64,000 nt of DNA from Lactuca virosa (Eukaryota; Streptophyta; Magnoliopsida; Asterales; Asteraceae), in contig CAKMRJ010005634.1 in NCBI GenBank assembly GCA_928212115.1, positions 259,608,982 to 259,672,981 of the forward strand, given 5' to 3'. Positions 21,791 through 33,052 of this stretch are shown here, piece by piece (positions within the stretch are counted from its first letter, which is position 1; every line of letters starts with the position of its first letter). The position numbers and the translations under genes were made by a program. The notes under the pieces are model-generated. The model did no database searches. It was not told the DNA's origin and saw nothing but the letters and a program-made list of their open reading frames with translations.

Positions 21791-24697
21791 TTAGTGAGTA
21801 ATGGAGTTTTTAGGCTCCGAATTAGACTTTGGGACGTAGACACGGGCTTTGGACTTTGATTGTGACATAGGAACAACTTTGTGTTTCTGGGTGATATTCT
21901 TGGATTTCTTTAGAAACAGACAGAATGCTAATGTCTTTTCATATATCCAGTAGTCATATTCAATGACTTGAAGGTTCCGAACTGGCTTCTTCGGACCTTT
22001 GAAGTCCGGAGGGTTGGTAACATTTGTTCCCTCCGGAATTGTTGTTTCAGCAATGGGAGTTTTGACTTTCCACACATGATTTTTCTTAGAAGATTTTGAA
22101 GATGTTTTCTTTTCATTTGTGGATTTTCTTGATGACACATTGGGTTTTGAAAGATTTGGTTTAAAAATTGTGCCATCAGATTTTGCAATAAGGACAGAGG
22201 ACGCAGTCCGAGATTCTATTGAAGTATTTCGGATGGTTTTGGCAGTTACATGAGCTTGAGACTGACTTGAGCTGATGACTTTCTTAGGTTCTACATGACC
22301 AAGAGGTTCGAAAGGTCTTTTGAGAATCTTAGTGGGAACAAAGGAGTTTTGACTATGAGTGGATGTATGAGAGTTCCTTGATGAACTTGGTTTGGAGTTC
22401 GCAAGGAACCTGGAATTTTGTCTAGTCTTAACTTCCTTTTTAAGTGCATTTCGAGCTTCTACTTTGGGATCTACCATATCCTTCCTATTCAGCATTGGTT
22501 TTCTCCTAGGATGAGATGCGTTTTGTCCTACGGATGGATGTTTAAACTCAGGAGTAATAGGAACCAATTTGGTTTTTGAGATGACTAAGGAATCCAATTC
22601 GTAGGAATCAGAGGACACACAGCTTGAGACGTCAACTTTTTCATCTAAGGATGCCCATACAAACTTAGAGGCAATAGATTTAGTTGTCTTCGGAATGATT
22701 TCTTCAATCACACAATTGTTCACATGATTACTTTTGGGAACATGATCTACATAATTTGTAAGATTGTGATGAAAATCTGTGGTCTGATTCAGGTCCAGGT
22801 TTGTCAGAGGCGGAAGAGGCGTGGAATCAGGACACTTGACAACTATTGGTTTGAACTCAGGAATTAGGGACTCAAAACGGTTTGTAGTCTCAGGAAGTGG
22901 AGACAAGGGAGAAACAGGGGTGTCCGAATGTTTGATATTCGGAACCACTCCCATGAATGTCAAATTTTGCAATTCCTTCAAGGGACTAACAATTGGTTTC
23001 AGAAAGTCGCTTTCGAGACCAGGTGCTTTAGACCATGGATGACGAAAATTTTGAGTCATCCGAATGTCCGCTTCAAGCATATCTACAGAATTATGCAAAG
23101 CAACTATTTTTGCATTGAGACGTTTGTTATCAGCAATTAAAACATTTCGTTAAGAATAGGTGATTTCACATTTATCATTCAAAATGATACATTCATCGTT
23201 TGACATTACAAGCTCATGCTCTAAAGACTCGATTTTTAATTTCTTATCCTCTAAACGTAACCTAAGACGATTCATTTCACAGTTCTTCTTCTTACTGGCT
23301 TCTATGGCAGACTCATAGGCTTTATAAATGGTGCTAATATCTGTTTGGATTTGGGTCAGATAAGGTTCACAAAGAGATAAATCAAAATTATTATCAGAGA
23401 TCATAGATTTTACCTGTTGAACGATGCTTCGACCGGGTGGATCATTTGTGGCCATGTAGCAATGGTGAGGTTCAGCAGCATCATCTACATCTTCGGACCC
23501 AGAAGACCAATATCCTTCATCACATTCAACCATTTGTCTTGCCATCAGACACATGTTCCTTCCAGTTACCATGTCACCATCATCTCCTGATGACCAATAC
23601 CCTTCAACATCTCTTGAAACTGTTGTTACAAAGGATTTTTCGCTTTCAGCCATCTCTTGTGCTTTTCGGACGTAGTAAGAAGAGTCCTTGATTTTTGGTT
23701 TCTACTGAGCTTCAGCCAGGCAATCTTTGGCAAAATGATTTGCATGTCCACACTTATGACACACAATTTTTGGTATATCCGATTTGGAACCCTGAGAGGG
23801 TTCAGGAGTAGTGTTTGATATAGTGATGTTTGGTTTGTATGTTGGAGGATTTTCGAAAGTTGGTTTAGGTGTCGGAGCTGAGTGAGGTTGAGGATTGTTA
23901 TGGCGAGGAGCATTGAATTGGTTTTGGTATGGTTTGTAAGAGGAATTTAACGGACGTTTGTACTTCATTGAGAGTAGGACGAACTCCTGTTGGAAACGGA
24001 GTTCAGAGTTCATGGCTTCGAACTCATCAACAAAACAGTTTTGTGTGGGTAAGGTAGGTGCAAATGTTTGAACCAATGGAACAATGTGTGTGAAGGGATC
24101 CGAAGCAGATGAGTTCTGGATGGTTGGTTCAAAGGAACTGACAAGGGCTAGAGGACCTCCGGAGAGTTCCCTCATGTTTTGAGCAACATTTGACTCATGT
24201 CCTTGAAGTTCATCAAAAAGTTGATAGAGCTTCAACTTTTTCAAGGTACCATTGCTTTGGAGGCTAGATTTCACATTTCCCCATCCTTTGCCGAGACTGT
24301 TTATAAATTTGAGATTGTACTCCAAAGGAGTTCGGACAATCCCATGAGCAGTCATGTTATTGACAACAATTCGGTAATGGCTGGAAGCTGAGGCCACAGA
24401 TTCACCTGGAGTGGTAGTGAAGGTGTCGAATTTGTTGACAACTAAGGTGAGGCGCTTATCTTTCACGTTTTCGGAACCTTCAATTAGGTCCTGAAGAGTG
24501 TCCCAAATCTCCTTGGCAGATTTACACAACTTGATGTGCTTAAAGAGTGAAGGAGGAAAACCCAAACATCATTTCAAAGAAAGCAACTTGGTCAGCATGA
24601 AGCTTTTCGATATCATCTGCAGTCATAGGAGTAGGGCGAGTTTCATCTTCTCTCATGAGCTGAGCAACTGCATCTCTTACAGTTGTTCTTACAGGAA
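21791..24697 (-). pseudogene. SIRE-like gag of B, part after the C insertion
   Basis: Minus strand from the C insertion point: a capsid-like helical part (FKHIKLCKSAKEIWDTLQDL, KDKRLTLVVNKFDTFTTTPGES, LEYNLKFINSLGKGWGNVKSSL), a Pro-rich linker and a CCHC zinc knuckle KIVCHKCGHANHFAKDC (about 23715-23765), followed by a TAG at 23702. Beyond it the frame continues for about 620 codons: a repeated EGYWSSGxD motif (23500-23610), a coiled-coil stretch (NRLRLRLEDKKLKIESLEHEL) interrupted by a stop near 23148, then a long Ser/Lys-rich basic tail (RKPMLNRKDMVDPKVEARN) to 21791. A one-base insertion near 24562 shifts frame. The long post-knuckle extension is typical of SIRE-type gag. Confidence 0.82.
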
Positions 24698-24702
24698 CAT
24701 GT
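24698..24702. repeat. Left target-site duplicate of C
   Basis: catgt, identical to 28027-28031. Joining the flanks restores B gag (EGPHVPV). Confidence 0.95.
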
Positions 24703-24899
24703 TGTGACAACCCGAAATTTTTTTGTTTTGAAAGCTCAGTCAGTCAACTCAACTGAGTGTCAAACTCATTAGTAATGAGTTCTAGCCTGGTTAAAGGCCA
24801 TTCTAAGGAGTTTTAAGCCTAGTACACTTAAGGAAAGAGTTTTAGAATGAACCTGCTAGAGACACTGTACAACGAATCAAGCCCTAACCTCTTCACTTA

Positions 24900-25660
24900 G
24901 AGTTCACGGCCAGAACACTTGAGTTTATGGCCGTAAACTCAAGGTGGGCCGTAAACTCCCCCTTAAAGACTCATTTCCTTCACTTTTCATTCATTATCTC
25001 ATTTCCAACTCAAGAACACTTCAAAATCCTCTCAAGTATCATCGAGTTCATCATCTTAGATCATCAAAAATGTAAGTGTTCTTTCCTTGATTTGTTGTTA
25101 CACTTCATCTCCTAGTTACACTCTTTGATTCCATCCATGAAAACATTCATTTCAACTAGATCTTCAAATCTTCAAGTTTCACCAAGAACACCAAGAACAC
25201 ACACTAGTGTTCTTGGCCAAAATCAACCATTTCAAGCCTCTACATTGTAAGTACTCTTCCCTACACTTGATATCTAGTTAGGAATCATGATTAGATCCCT
25301 GAAAACATTAAGAACACAAGAACAAAAGGAGTTTACGGCCAAGCCATCTCCCATGGCCGTAAACCCCTTTAAGGGTGCCATTTTGGCCATAAACCCTCCT
25401 AGATGCAAAGCTTGTGACCTAGAACCCTTCATTGATGAGAAGAGGACCTTAAACTACTCTCAAATGCATAATGGCCATGAGTTTACGGCTGTAAACTCCT
25501 TTGGGCCGTAAAGTCATCAAAAGCCTCCAATGAGTTGGTCTTTCTCATCCTTGTGTAGAGAAAAAGTCCCTCAAGCTTCCCTAGCATTCAAACCCACACT
25601 TATGCATGTTTGACCATGAGTTTACGGCCGTACGCTCCCTTTGGCCGTAAACCCATGGTA
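24900..25660. promoter_or_regulatory. TTTACGGCCGTAAA palindromes in C
   Basis: GGCC centres at 24908, 24929, 24947, 25337, 25355, 25487 (variant GGCT), 25504, 25626 and 25643, mostly in pairs 17-21 bp apart, as GAGTTTACGGCCGTAAACTC-like full or half palindromes. Element-internal; function unknown. Confidence 0.75.
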
Positions 25661-26799
25661 GTAAACTCATGTTGTTACCATTCCACTTTCCTTTGATGAA
25701 TCACATGTGATTCCAATACTTGGTCAAAGTGTTTCCTAGTCTCGGAAGGTGTTTCCTTTCATATAGTTGCTTATAAACACTATATTCATGCCAATATATG
25801 TCATTTAGGACTTATTGTGTCTCGGGACTTCATTCGTGGAACTTCTCATCCTTACACGCGTATTCGTTGAATCACCCACATTAGGTGAGTTCATACCCCG
25901 TAATGAATCTTTTAACTGTTTTAAATGATTTTAAGGGGGGAATACAAGTTGAACACAATGATAATTGTGTAATTGTTTGTTATAAACATCTTTCAAAATG
26001 TTGCTTATGTCTTTTATAAGTGATCAAAACATTTCAAAAACTCTTATAAAGTTATGTTACTTTATAGTTAATCAAACTCCGTTTTTAAAGTACAAGCATA
26101 ACTTAGTAGTAAAATAAGTCTTTTCAATAACAGTTCAAGTAAAAACATTAGTAAGCTATAATAGGTGTAGTTTAGGAAGATACTATTCATTACTTCTAGT
26201 ACAATGAAGCATACAAAGAGTCAGTTCATACATGAGTCAGAAAATACTATGATGAGAAACAAACAGAACATACTATTATGAGAAACAGAACAAACATACT
26301 AAGTTTCTATAGCATGGAACTACTACAAGATCTAATTATACCAATGAATCACTAACTCAATGTTTTAAACAAAAGGTAATAGGTATATTGGGTATACATG
26401 ATCATATAACTTTAATGTGAATTACACGGCTTGCAAGAATTTGCAGAGGACACGTTTGGTTCCCTTAATCTCTAGACAGGGAGAGCGTTTAGTAGGGGTA
26501 CTAGCCTTCACATTATGACCATAATAAAACAAACATGTTTTAGGTCATCAGTACATCTGTATGTCATTATAAACGACAACTGTGTACTTACATCTCCCAT
26601 TACTTTCATAAAAGTGACAGTACCACTTGAAAGTCAATACAAACTATATTTTTGGTTAATGATAGTCTCACTGGGGAAAATATACAACTCATGCAAGAAA
26701 CAAACACACATAGCATTAGATGCCTTGGTAGAAGGCTACGTTTAGTAGAGAGGACCATAATGCTAACCTTATGATTCCTTAATGTATACATCAAAGGAT

Positions 26800-27565
26800 A
26801 TTTATATAATCAATAGGATCTGACAGGTAATAGGATGTGTGAGACGCTTCATTTCCTGTTCCTTGTTTGGTTGTGGGCTTGGAACGAATTCACCCAGTCT
26901 ATTTTCTATTCGATTCTAGATATATATATGCTCAGTATACATTAAGTCATCATAAGGGTACCAGGTATGGGTCAAGTCATAAGACACATAGTCAATGCAC
27001 AGTTTTTCTAGCACAAAACATACTTTCCAAATCAGAACTTTTTGGTATACAAAACTAGAAACTTCCCAGAAAAGGGTTTAATCCATTCTATTAAACCAGT
27101 ATAAACTTAAAGGACCTTAGGTGATTAACTCTATAATACTTTAGTTTATACACCTTGGTTATATATAATCAATACCTAATAGGTAGTTGGATGTGTGCTT
27201 TCCGCCTTACTTCCTGTTCCTTGTTTGGTTGTAGGCTTAGGGCAGATTCACCCAACTAACTTTCTATCCGATATTAGATGATATATATCCAGTATAAACT
27301 AAGTTATTATAAAAGTAATCACTGTGGTCACCATTTTATTATAAGAAATAAGGGTTTTCTTAAAGAATCTTTTCATTAAATATAAAGGAACCATTACAAT
27401 TAACTCCATGAGTAACAAGTGAATACACCAGGGTTATATACAACAATGATCTAACAACCAATGGGATGTGTGCTATCCGCCTTACTTCCTGTTCCTCGTT
27501 TGGTTGTGGGCTTAGGGCAGATGCGCACAGTCGATTGTTTGTTTACTCTGAGTTTTATATAACTT
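26800..27565. repeat. Three large imperfect repeats in C
   Basis: A core of about 130 bp centred on GGATGTGTG...CTTCCTGTTCC...TGGTTGTGGGCTT recurs at about 26800-26935, 27155-27295 and 27430-27565 (GGATGTGTG at 26833, 27189, 27474), separated by unique AT-rich DNA. Confidence 0.8.
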
Positions 27566-28026
27566 GTATCCATTTAGTACTCATAGAAAGGATGGTAGAG
27601 TCATTTTTACTTATCTTTCATTAAAGTAGGAAATATAGGATTTTCTAGAGGAACATGCGAACTTTTCTAAATAGAACTTATAACTTACTACATTTTCAAC
27701 AACATTTTACAACTTACTTACATCACTAAAATCTTATGAACTCACCAGCTTAATTGTTGATCAACTCTTTCAAATAACTTGTATTCTCAGGAGCCTAATA
27801 GACATGTACTCGTACTGGGAATTCAGAAGATGGAGCAGTATAGCTTTAAGTCTTGTTTTGTTATTTGCTTATGAATTCTATGTTTTGTGAACACACACAT
27901 TGTAAACACTTTCTTTCTAATGATTGGTTGTTCATTACTTGCTTACTATAATGCATATCTTGTGATACTAAACATGACGTCCTCCATCCCACAACGTTTC
28001 CGCCGTTCCGGTTTTGGGGTGTGACA

Positions 28027-28031
28027 CATGT
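28027..28031. repeat. Right target-site duplicate of C
   Basis: catgt, partner of 24698-24702. Confidence 0.95.
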
Positions 28032-28210
28032 GGACCTTCAGTGACGGATCTCCATATTTCTTCACCTTTTTCTTTGGCAATTAGAAATCTCTCCATTCTA
28101 ACTTTCCAGTGATCATATTCTTCCACAACTAGTAATGGGGCACGTGTAAGGCCACCCACACTATTTGCGATTTCCATTGAAATCATTTGCTGAGAATTAG
28201 AAGCAGCCAT
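28032..28210 (-). pseudogene. N-terminus of B gag, cut by C
   Basis: Starts MAASNSQQMISMEIANS at 28210, about 135 bp after the PBS, and runs through EYDHWKVRMERFLIAKEKGEEIWRS-type sequence (the conserved copia gag entry, split here for reading) to EGPHV, where C begins. Continuation is at 24697 and below. Confidence 0.85.
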
Positions 28211-28345
28211 TGAAGTTAAGATATCTTCAAGCTAAAGTGGTATATAGAAGAACTTTTATCCTTGACACAGAAATGGTTGAAACACCAAGGTAATTTCAAA
28301 CCAACTATAATCTGATCTTTATGGATTCAAAGGTCAACCACTCAA

Positions 28346-28357
28346 GTTCTGATACCA
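28346..28357 (-). other. Primer-binding site of B
   Basis: Minus strand TGGTATCAGAAC, two bases from the 5' LTR; Met-tRNA type with A at position 11. Confidence 0.85.
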
Positions 28358-28359
28358 AT

Positions 28360-28975
28360 TGTGAGAACAAGATCTTACATATGCGCAGGGACAAGGTTTG
28401 AGAATTCAAACCTTGAGTGAATGCTTAAGATCAATGTCTGCTTGCTAATAAATGTTCAAGTCAAGTCTGGAAAGACCAGTGAAGTCTTAGATAATGTTTA
28501 CAACAAATGATCAAGTCATTTAATAAGCAATGAGAATAACTGATCAAAGTAAAGCTAATAGATGAAGAACAAGAAGAATGTTTGAAGTAAACTTAAAGAG
28601 AATAACAAAAGTGAGTGAAAGATCCGTAGTTGACTTGTATTGAATGCTCCTATTTATAGGAGAGAATATTACAACGAATTAACCAAAGAGATTACATAAG
28701 ACCGGACAAAAGACATTATTCTGACATTCTGAATGTCCAAATACAAATATAGACTTAGTCCTATGAAACATTACATCAATACAAGGACAAATACAATAAA
28801 TGCACAAAAGACAAAATAGCTTCATTCCGGACATGAGGGTCAATTCCGGAATGTCTTCAGTCTTCACGTCTTCATACATGGTCCGGACGGATTCCGGACC
28901 ACTTCTCCTCTTTGGAACATTCACTTCGGAATCAGTACTTAGGATTTGCTAGAGGTTCACTTTCATGTTCCAACA
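28360..28975 (-). repeat. 5' LTR of B
   Basis: 616 bp, partner of 12531-13162. Contains TATA at 28649-28660 and several TCCGGA palindromes. Confidence 0.95.
28649..28660 (-). promoter_or_regulatory. TATA box in 5' LTR of B
   Basis: Minus strand CCTATAAATAGG; would drive transcription of B. A short pyrimidine-rich leader follows. Confidence 0.65.
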
Positions 28976-28980
28976 GGACT
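28976..28980. repeat. Right target-site duplicate of B
   Basis: ggact, partner of 12526-12530. Confidence 0.95.
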
Positions 28981-30663
28981 GAATCTCGCTGTCCATAGCC
29001 TCTTTCCATTTTGCAGACTCGGGGCCTGCCATGGCTTCCTTGTAGTTATAAGGTTCATCCAGATTTACCAGTGTGCTATCACTGATAAATGTATCACCTT
29101 CAGCTGTTATATGAAAACCATATAACACAGGTGGAACACTAACTCTACTGGAACATCTCAGATGTACGGATTCGTCAATTGACTCAACAAGAGTTTCCTC
29201 CTCAGGTTGATTGCTAGTGTTTGAGGTTCCTTCACCGCCTGACTCTTGAAGCTCTTCAAGGTCTATTTTCCTCCCACTGTTTCCTTGGCCTATGAGTTCT
29301 CTCTCTCGAAAGACTCCTCTCCTTGCAACGAAGACAACATTGTCACTCTGTCTGTAGAAGAGATATCCAAAGGAATTTTGTGGGTAGCCGATGAAAATAC
29401 ATCGCTCACTCTGAGGTTCGAGCTTGTCATGACTCTCGCGTCTCACAAAAGCCTCACAAACCCAAACTTTGATGTTTACTAATGAGGGAACCTTCCCTGT
29501 CCACATCTCGTGAGGTGTTTTGGAAACCTTTTTGGTAGGGACTAGATTAAGGATATGGGTGACAGTCTCTAAGGCATACCCCCAGAATGAGATAGGTAAG
29601 GAAGCTCGACTCATCATGGAACGAACCATGTATAGCAAGGTTCGGTTGCGCCTCTCATCCATACCATTAAGTTGTGGTGTCCTAGGTGGCGTCAACTGTG
29701 AAACAATTCTACATTCCTTAAGATAGTCTAGGAACTCAATACTAAGATACTCTCCTCCTCGATCGGATCACAACATCTTTATTTTCCTGCCCAATTGATT
29801 CTCCACTTCTTGCTTAAACTCCTTGAACTTTTCAAAAGTTTCCGACTTATGCTTGATTAAGTAAATATACCCATATCTACTATAATCATCAGTAAAAGTC
29901 ACATAGAAGCAATTAGCACCCCTTGTGGCGGTTCTGAATGGTCCATACACATCAGTGTGTATGAGATCCAACAGACCTTCACCCCTTTCACAAGTACCAT
30001 TGAAGGGTGAATTGGTTATCTTTCAAAGTAAACAAGATTTGAAAGTGTCATCTGACTTCAAGTCAAACGACTCCAAGACTCCATCCTTTTGGAGTTGGGA
30101 TATGCGCTTCTTATTGACATGTCCAAGACGACAATGCCACAAGCACGCCCTGTCCAAATCATTGGACGAATCAATACTCAACACATTATTTCCTAATTTA
30201 TCTACAACCATCATAGTTTCATATATACCATTGCAAGGTAATGCTTCAAAATAAAAAAAACACCATTATAATAAGCATAAATACCACCATTTTCATTATT
30301 AAAAGAAAAGGTAAAACCTTGTTTATACAAACTGTGAAAGGAAATAATATTTCTCGCCATATTAGTCGAGTAACAACAATTATTCAAATATAAATTTAAA
30401 CCATTTCTAAGCAATAAATAATAAAATCCAATCTTGGTCACATGCAACACTTTCCTATTTCCCATGATTAAGTTTATCTTCCTGTGCTCGACATCCCTAC
30501 TTCTTCTTAGTCCCTGCAAATCAGAACAAATGTGAATACCACAACCTGTATCAAGGACCCAAGAATTAACATGTGATGAGTTATTAGATTGAATAGTGTA
30601 AATATCTGCAAAGGAGGGCTTGATCTTGCCATCCTTTATGTCCTGCAAGTACTTGGGCCAGCT
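28981..30663 (-). pseudogene. Copia protease and integrase of A (N-terminal part of pol)
   Basis: Minus strand: protease NSWVLDTGCGIHICSDLQGL with intact Asp-Thr-Gly (about 30500-30570). A frame change sits at an A8 run (30253-30260). GAG-pre-integrase/zinc site follows (ACLWHCRLGHVNKKRI, KSCLL), then integrase core LIHTDVYGPFRTATRGANCF (first Asp), TFTDDYSRYGYIYL, a TGA at 29768-29770 directly before SDRGGEYLS (second Asp), QLNGMDERRNRTLL (Glu), IFIGYPQNSFGYLFY, and the start of RT ending EAMDSEIQS at 28981. Another stop follows KSCLL near 30022. All three integrase acidic residues are legible but in broken frames. Confidence 0.9.
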
Positions 30664-31509
30664 TCATTTCCAATGCCCTTTTTCGTGATAGTGGAAGCAC
30701 TCTGCATCCTTCAGATTGGAAGAGGGATTAGCAGTACCAGCTTTGGTCCCACTAGAAGAGGATCCATCAAGAGACTTTCCCATGCGGCTCTTGTAGGGAG
30801 CCTTCCTCTTCTTTCCCTTCCCATGTCTAATTGCCAGAACATGGGCAGAAGTAGTAGTAGGAGTAGACACAACCAACTTGCCTTTCAAGTTGCTTTCTGT
30901 AGTTCTCAGAAGGCCTTGAAGCTTGCTAAGAGTGACCTCCTCTTTGTTCATATGATAAGTCATACTGAATTGATCATAACAAGAAGGTAAAGAGTGTAGA
31001 ATGATATCTATGACCAAATCTTCATCAAAATTGACATTCAATTTAAGCAAGCGGTCCACAAATCTCTGCATCTTTTGCAAGTGGGCCGTGATGGGTTCAC
31101 CATCCTTCATTTGGGTTGTGATCATGGAGGCAATGATCTCATACCTCTCCTGTCGAGCACTTTGATGGTATCTTTCCATCAAATCTTGATACATTTCAAA
31201 AGGATAGTAGTCCTCATAGGACTTCTGCAGCTCAGCAGTCATGGTAGCAATCATTAGACACGACACCTTTGTCGTATCCCTCTCATGAGTAGTATGTTCA
31301 GCGATTTGTTCGGGAGTAGCAGAGGTGACATCAATCTCCTTAAGCTCTTTATCTAGGACATATTCTTTTTCCTCATAACGAATATCCATTCAGATGTTTC
31401 GAATCCATTCATTGAAGTTCGAGCCATCAAAAATGACCCTCCCACATAGGTTCATGAGGGAGAAAGAGCCTGCAGGGATTGGGTTGGAGGCATTATTTGG
31501 GATAGACAT
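30664..31509 (-). pseudogene. Copia gag of A
   Basis: Start at 31509 (MSIPNNASNPIPAGSFSLMN). Codon 40 is TGA (31390-31392). The frame then continues MDIRYEEKEYVLDKELKE through the gag domain (SYEDYYPFEMYQDLMERY, HLQKMQRFVDRLLKLNVNFD, SLPSCYDQFSMTYHMN) and a basic linker to a zinc knuckle CFHYHEKGHWK* at 30664-30700. In the knuckle the second Cys is Tyr, a TGA replaces the usual Arg and the last Cys is Trp. So the knuckle is lost twice over. Length (about 282 codons) is normal for the family. Confidence 0.88.
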
Positions 31510-31883
31510 CTGTAATAGAAGAAGAACAAAGTTTAGATTAGATGATAATCCTTAATATTACACCCAAATGAAATATTAAGGCTAGGACCCAACAGAATAT
31601 TCTACAATTGCGAAGAGGGATGCCGTAATCCAATGGTAAAATATTTGAAGGTAGGTAAATGAAGATTTACCAATTTCCACCATGAAAAACGAAATAGATT
31701 ATTAAGTTTTAACTGGATTGAAGTTCCTAGATCCTTTGAGATTCATTGAACTTTTCAATGGCATGCTTAAATCTCGATTTTGCCCTTCAAGTTTGTGATT
31801 GGGATGCCAAGGATCATAAACAAGGTGTGAATAACCATGCAAATTATCTTGGTACACTCAATCTTACAAATCACCTAATCAAT

Positions 31884-31991
31884 GTGCCGGTTAACCACAC
31901 ACGCTCCATTGATCTATGATTAACATCAAGCTACCCTGTGCCTTACATTGTCAGTCCCAGATTAGTGTGCTGGTTAACCACACACGCTCCA
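31884..31991. repeat. Duplicated leader motif in A
   Basis: GTGCCGGTTAACCACACACG... at 31884-31908 and, with one change, 31967-31991. Confidence 0.8.
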
Positions 31992-32290
31992 CTAACGACT
32001 TAACAAGGTGCAAAGTGTAATTTCATGGATTAGCACCATTTTCACATTTTCCTAAAGTAACTAAGATTGAGAATTTTAATAAAAGTTTAGTTACTTTATA
32101 TTTTATCATTATACTTTTAACGAGAATTAATTTCCTATCCTACCCGTTTGGCTAACGACCCTCCACCAATCAAGGAAGCGGTGGGTGAGAGTGGACACCC
32201 ATTAAACCACCATTTTATGAGTAGTAACCTTATACCCCCCTTATAGACCAGCTTCGTGAATGAGGCCTACTAACGGTAAGACTGACTTGT

Positions 32291-32291
<1 letters not shown>

Positions 32292-32384
<93 letters not shown>
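32292..32384. repeat. (TA)n microsatellite in leader of A
   Basis: About 90 bp of alternating TA with one TTA interruption near 32341. Confidence 0.95.
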
Positions 32385-32386
<2 letters not shown>

Positions 32387-32888
32387 CTTATAATATTATA
32401 AATTATAAGGGTTGAATTTTAACTTTTAAAACTCTAGGGTTTGGAATTAAAGTTACATTACTGAGACTTTACAAATTCCAAAACTTGAGGGCAAGTTTTG
32501 AAACTTTTCAAAACTCTTGGTATTCATAACTTATGAGTTTAATGCAATTTTAAAGATGAGAGCTTTCATTTTCCATAACTTGAGGACAAGTTATGGACGT
32601 CATTAAAATTCATTTAGATCAATTTTCTAACAACTAAAATATCACATAATTCGTGATTGATCTAACTAAACTCATAAACAAGATAATCCAAGTCAACAAT
32701 TTACAAGCAACTTTATTTATCATATAAAACAAAAAATTTCTCAAAAATTTGACAATTATATTGTGGTTGGATGAGTACAAGCACTACCAAATCAGTAAAA
32801 AACATTTTAATGATCCAAAACAGCTTGTGGTAGTGTTCCCAATCCAATCCAGGCCAAGAAACCCAAAATTCTGCAAACAAGGCCATGA

Positions 32889-32970
32889 ACTCGTCGAGTG
32901 TATGAACTGACTCGCCGAGTTGCCCTGTTACTGAGTGGAATCGTCGAGTCAGTTCATGGAATCGGCGAGT
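32889..32970. promoter_or_regulatory. Two pairs of ACTCGnCGAGT palindromes in leader of A
   Basis: Starts at 32889, 32910, 32939 and 32960: pairs exactly 21 bp apart. The second pair has AATCG instead of ACTCG in both copies. Position relative to the PBS equals that in D. Confidence 0.8.
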
Positions 32971-33039
32971 TCATCAGTCAGAGGCATAAAATCGACTTTT
33001 TGCAACTTATGCATCAAGTATAACAGAACGCAATCGTAG

Positions 33040-33051
33040 GCTCTGATACCA
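33040..33051 (-). other. Primer-binding site of A
   Basis: Minus strand TGGTATCAGAGC, one base from the 5' LTR; perfect 12-base Met-tRNA complement. Confidence 0.9.
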
Positions 33052-33052
33052 C

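Larger units (their letters stand above)
24703..28026 (+). mobile_element. Solo LTR C (3.3 kb), gypsy-type
   Basis: Starts TGTGACAACCCGAAAT and ends GGGGTGTGACA (TG...CA) with a perfect 5-bp duplication. No PBS, PPT, internal domain or second LTR copy is seen inside, and no reading frame above about 80 codons, so it is best read as one LTR left by LTR-LTR recombination. Termini match those of K read in sense (TGTGACA... and ...GGGGTGTGACA), suggesting related families; orientation plus is inferred from this. It holds an array of ACGGCCGT palindromes (24900-25660), a GGTGAGTT box at 25884 and three large internal repeats (26800-27565). Alternative: a short non-autonomous element. Confidence 0.75.
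12531..28975 (-). mobile_element. SIRE/Maximus-like Ty1/copia element B with extra 3' reading frame
   Basis: Minus strand: 5' LTR 28360-28975, PBS 28346-28357, gag (split by C), PR-IN, RT-RH, a 1.06-kb spacer, a large accessory reading frame (13197-17308), PPT and 3' LTR 12531-13162. Length without C is about 13.1 kb, long for copia. A long gag with coiled-coil extension and a reading frame downstream of pol are the hallmarks of the SIRE/Maximus lineage (known from soybean SIRE1). Target duplication ggact is perfect. Many stops, a deletion in integrase and frameshifts make it inactive. Lineage is inference from architecture. Confidence 0.9.
31510..33039 (-). other. Non-coding 5' leader of A
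   Basis: 1.5 kb without reading frame, parallel to the leader of D (2288-3931): same duplicated 25-bp motif, same (TA)n tract, same ATAACTTGAGGACAAGTTATG palindromic motif (about 32575-32597) and the same paired ACTCGnCGAGT copies about 70-150 nt after the PBS. Confidence 0.75.
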
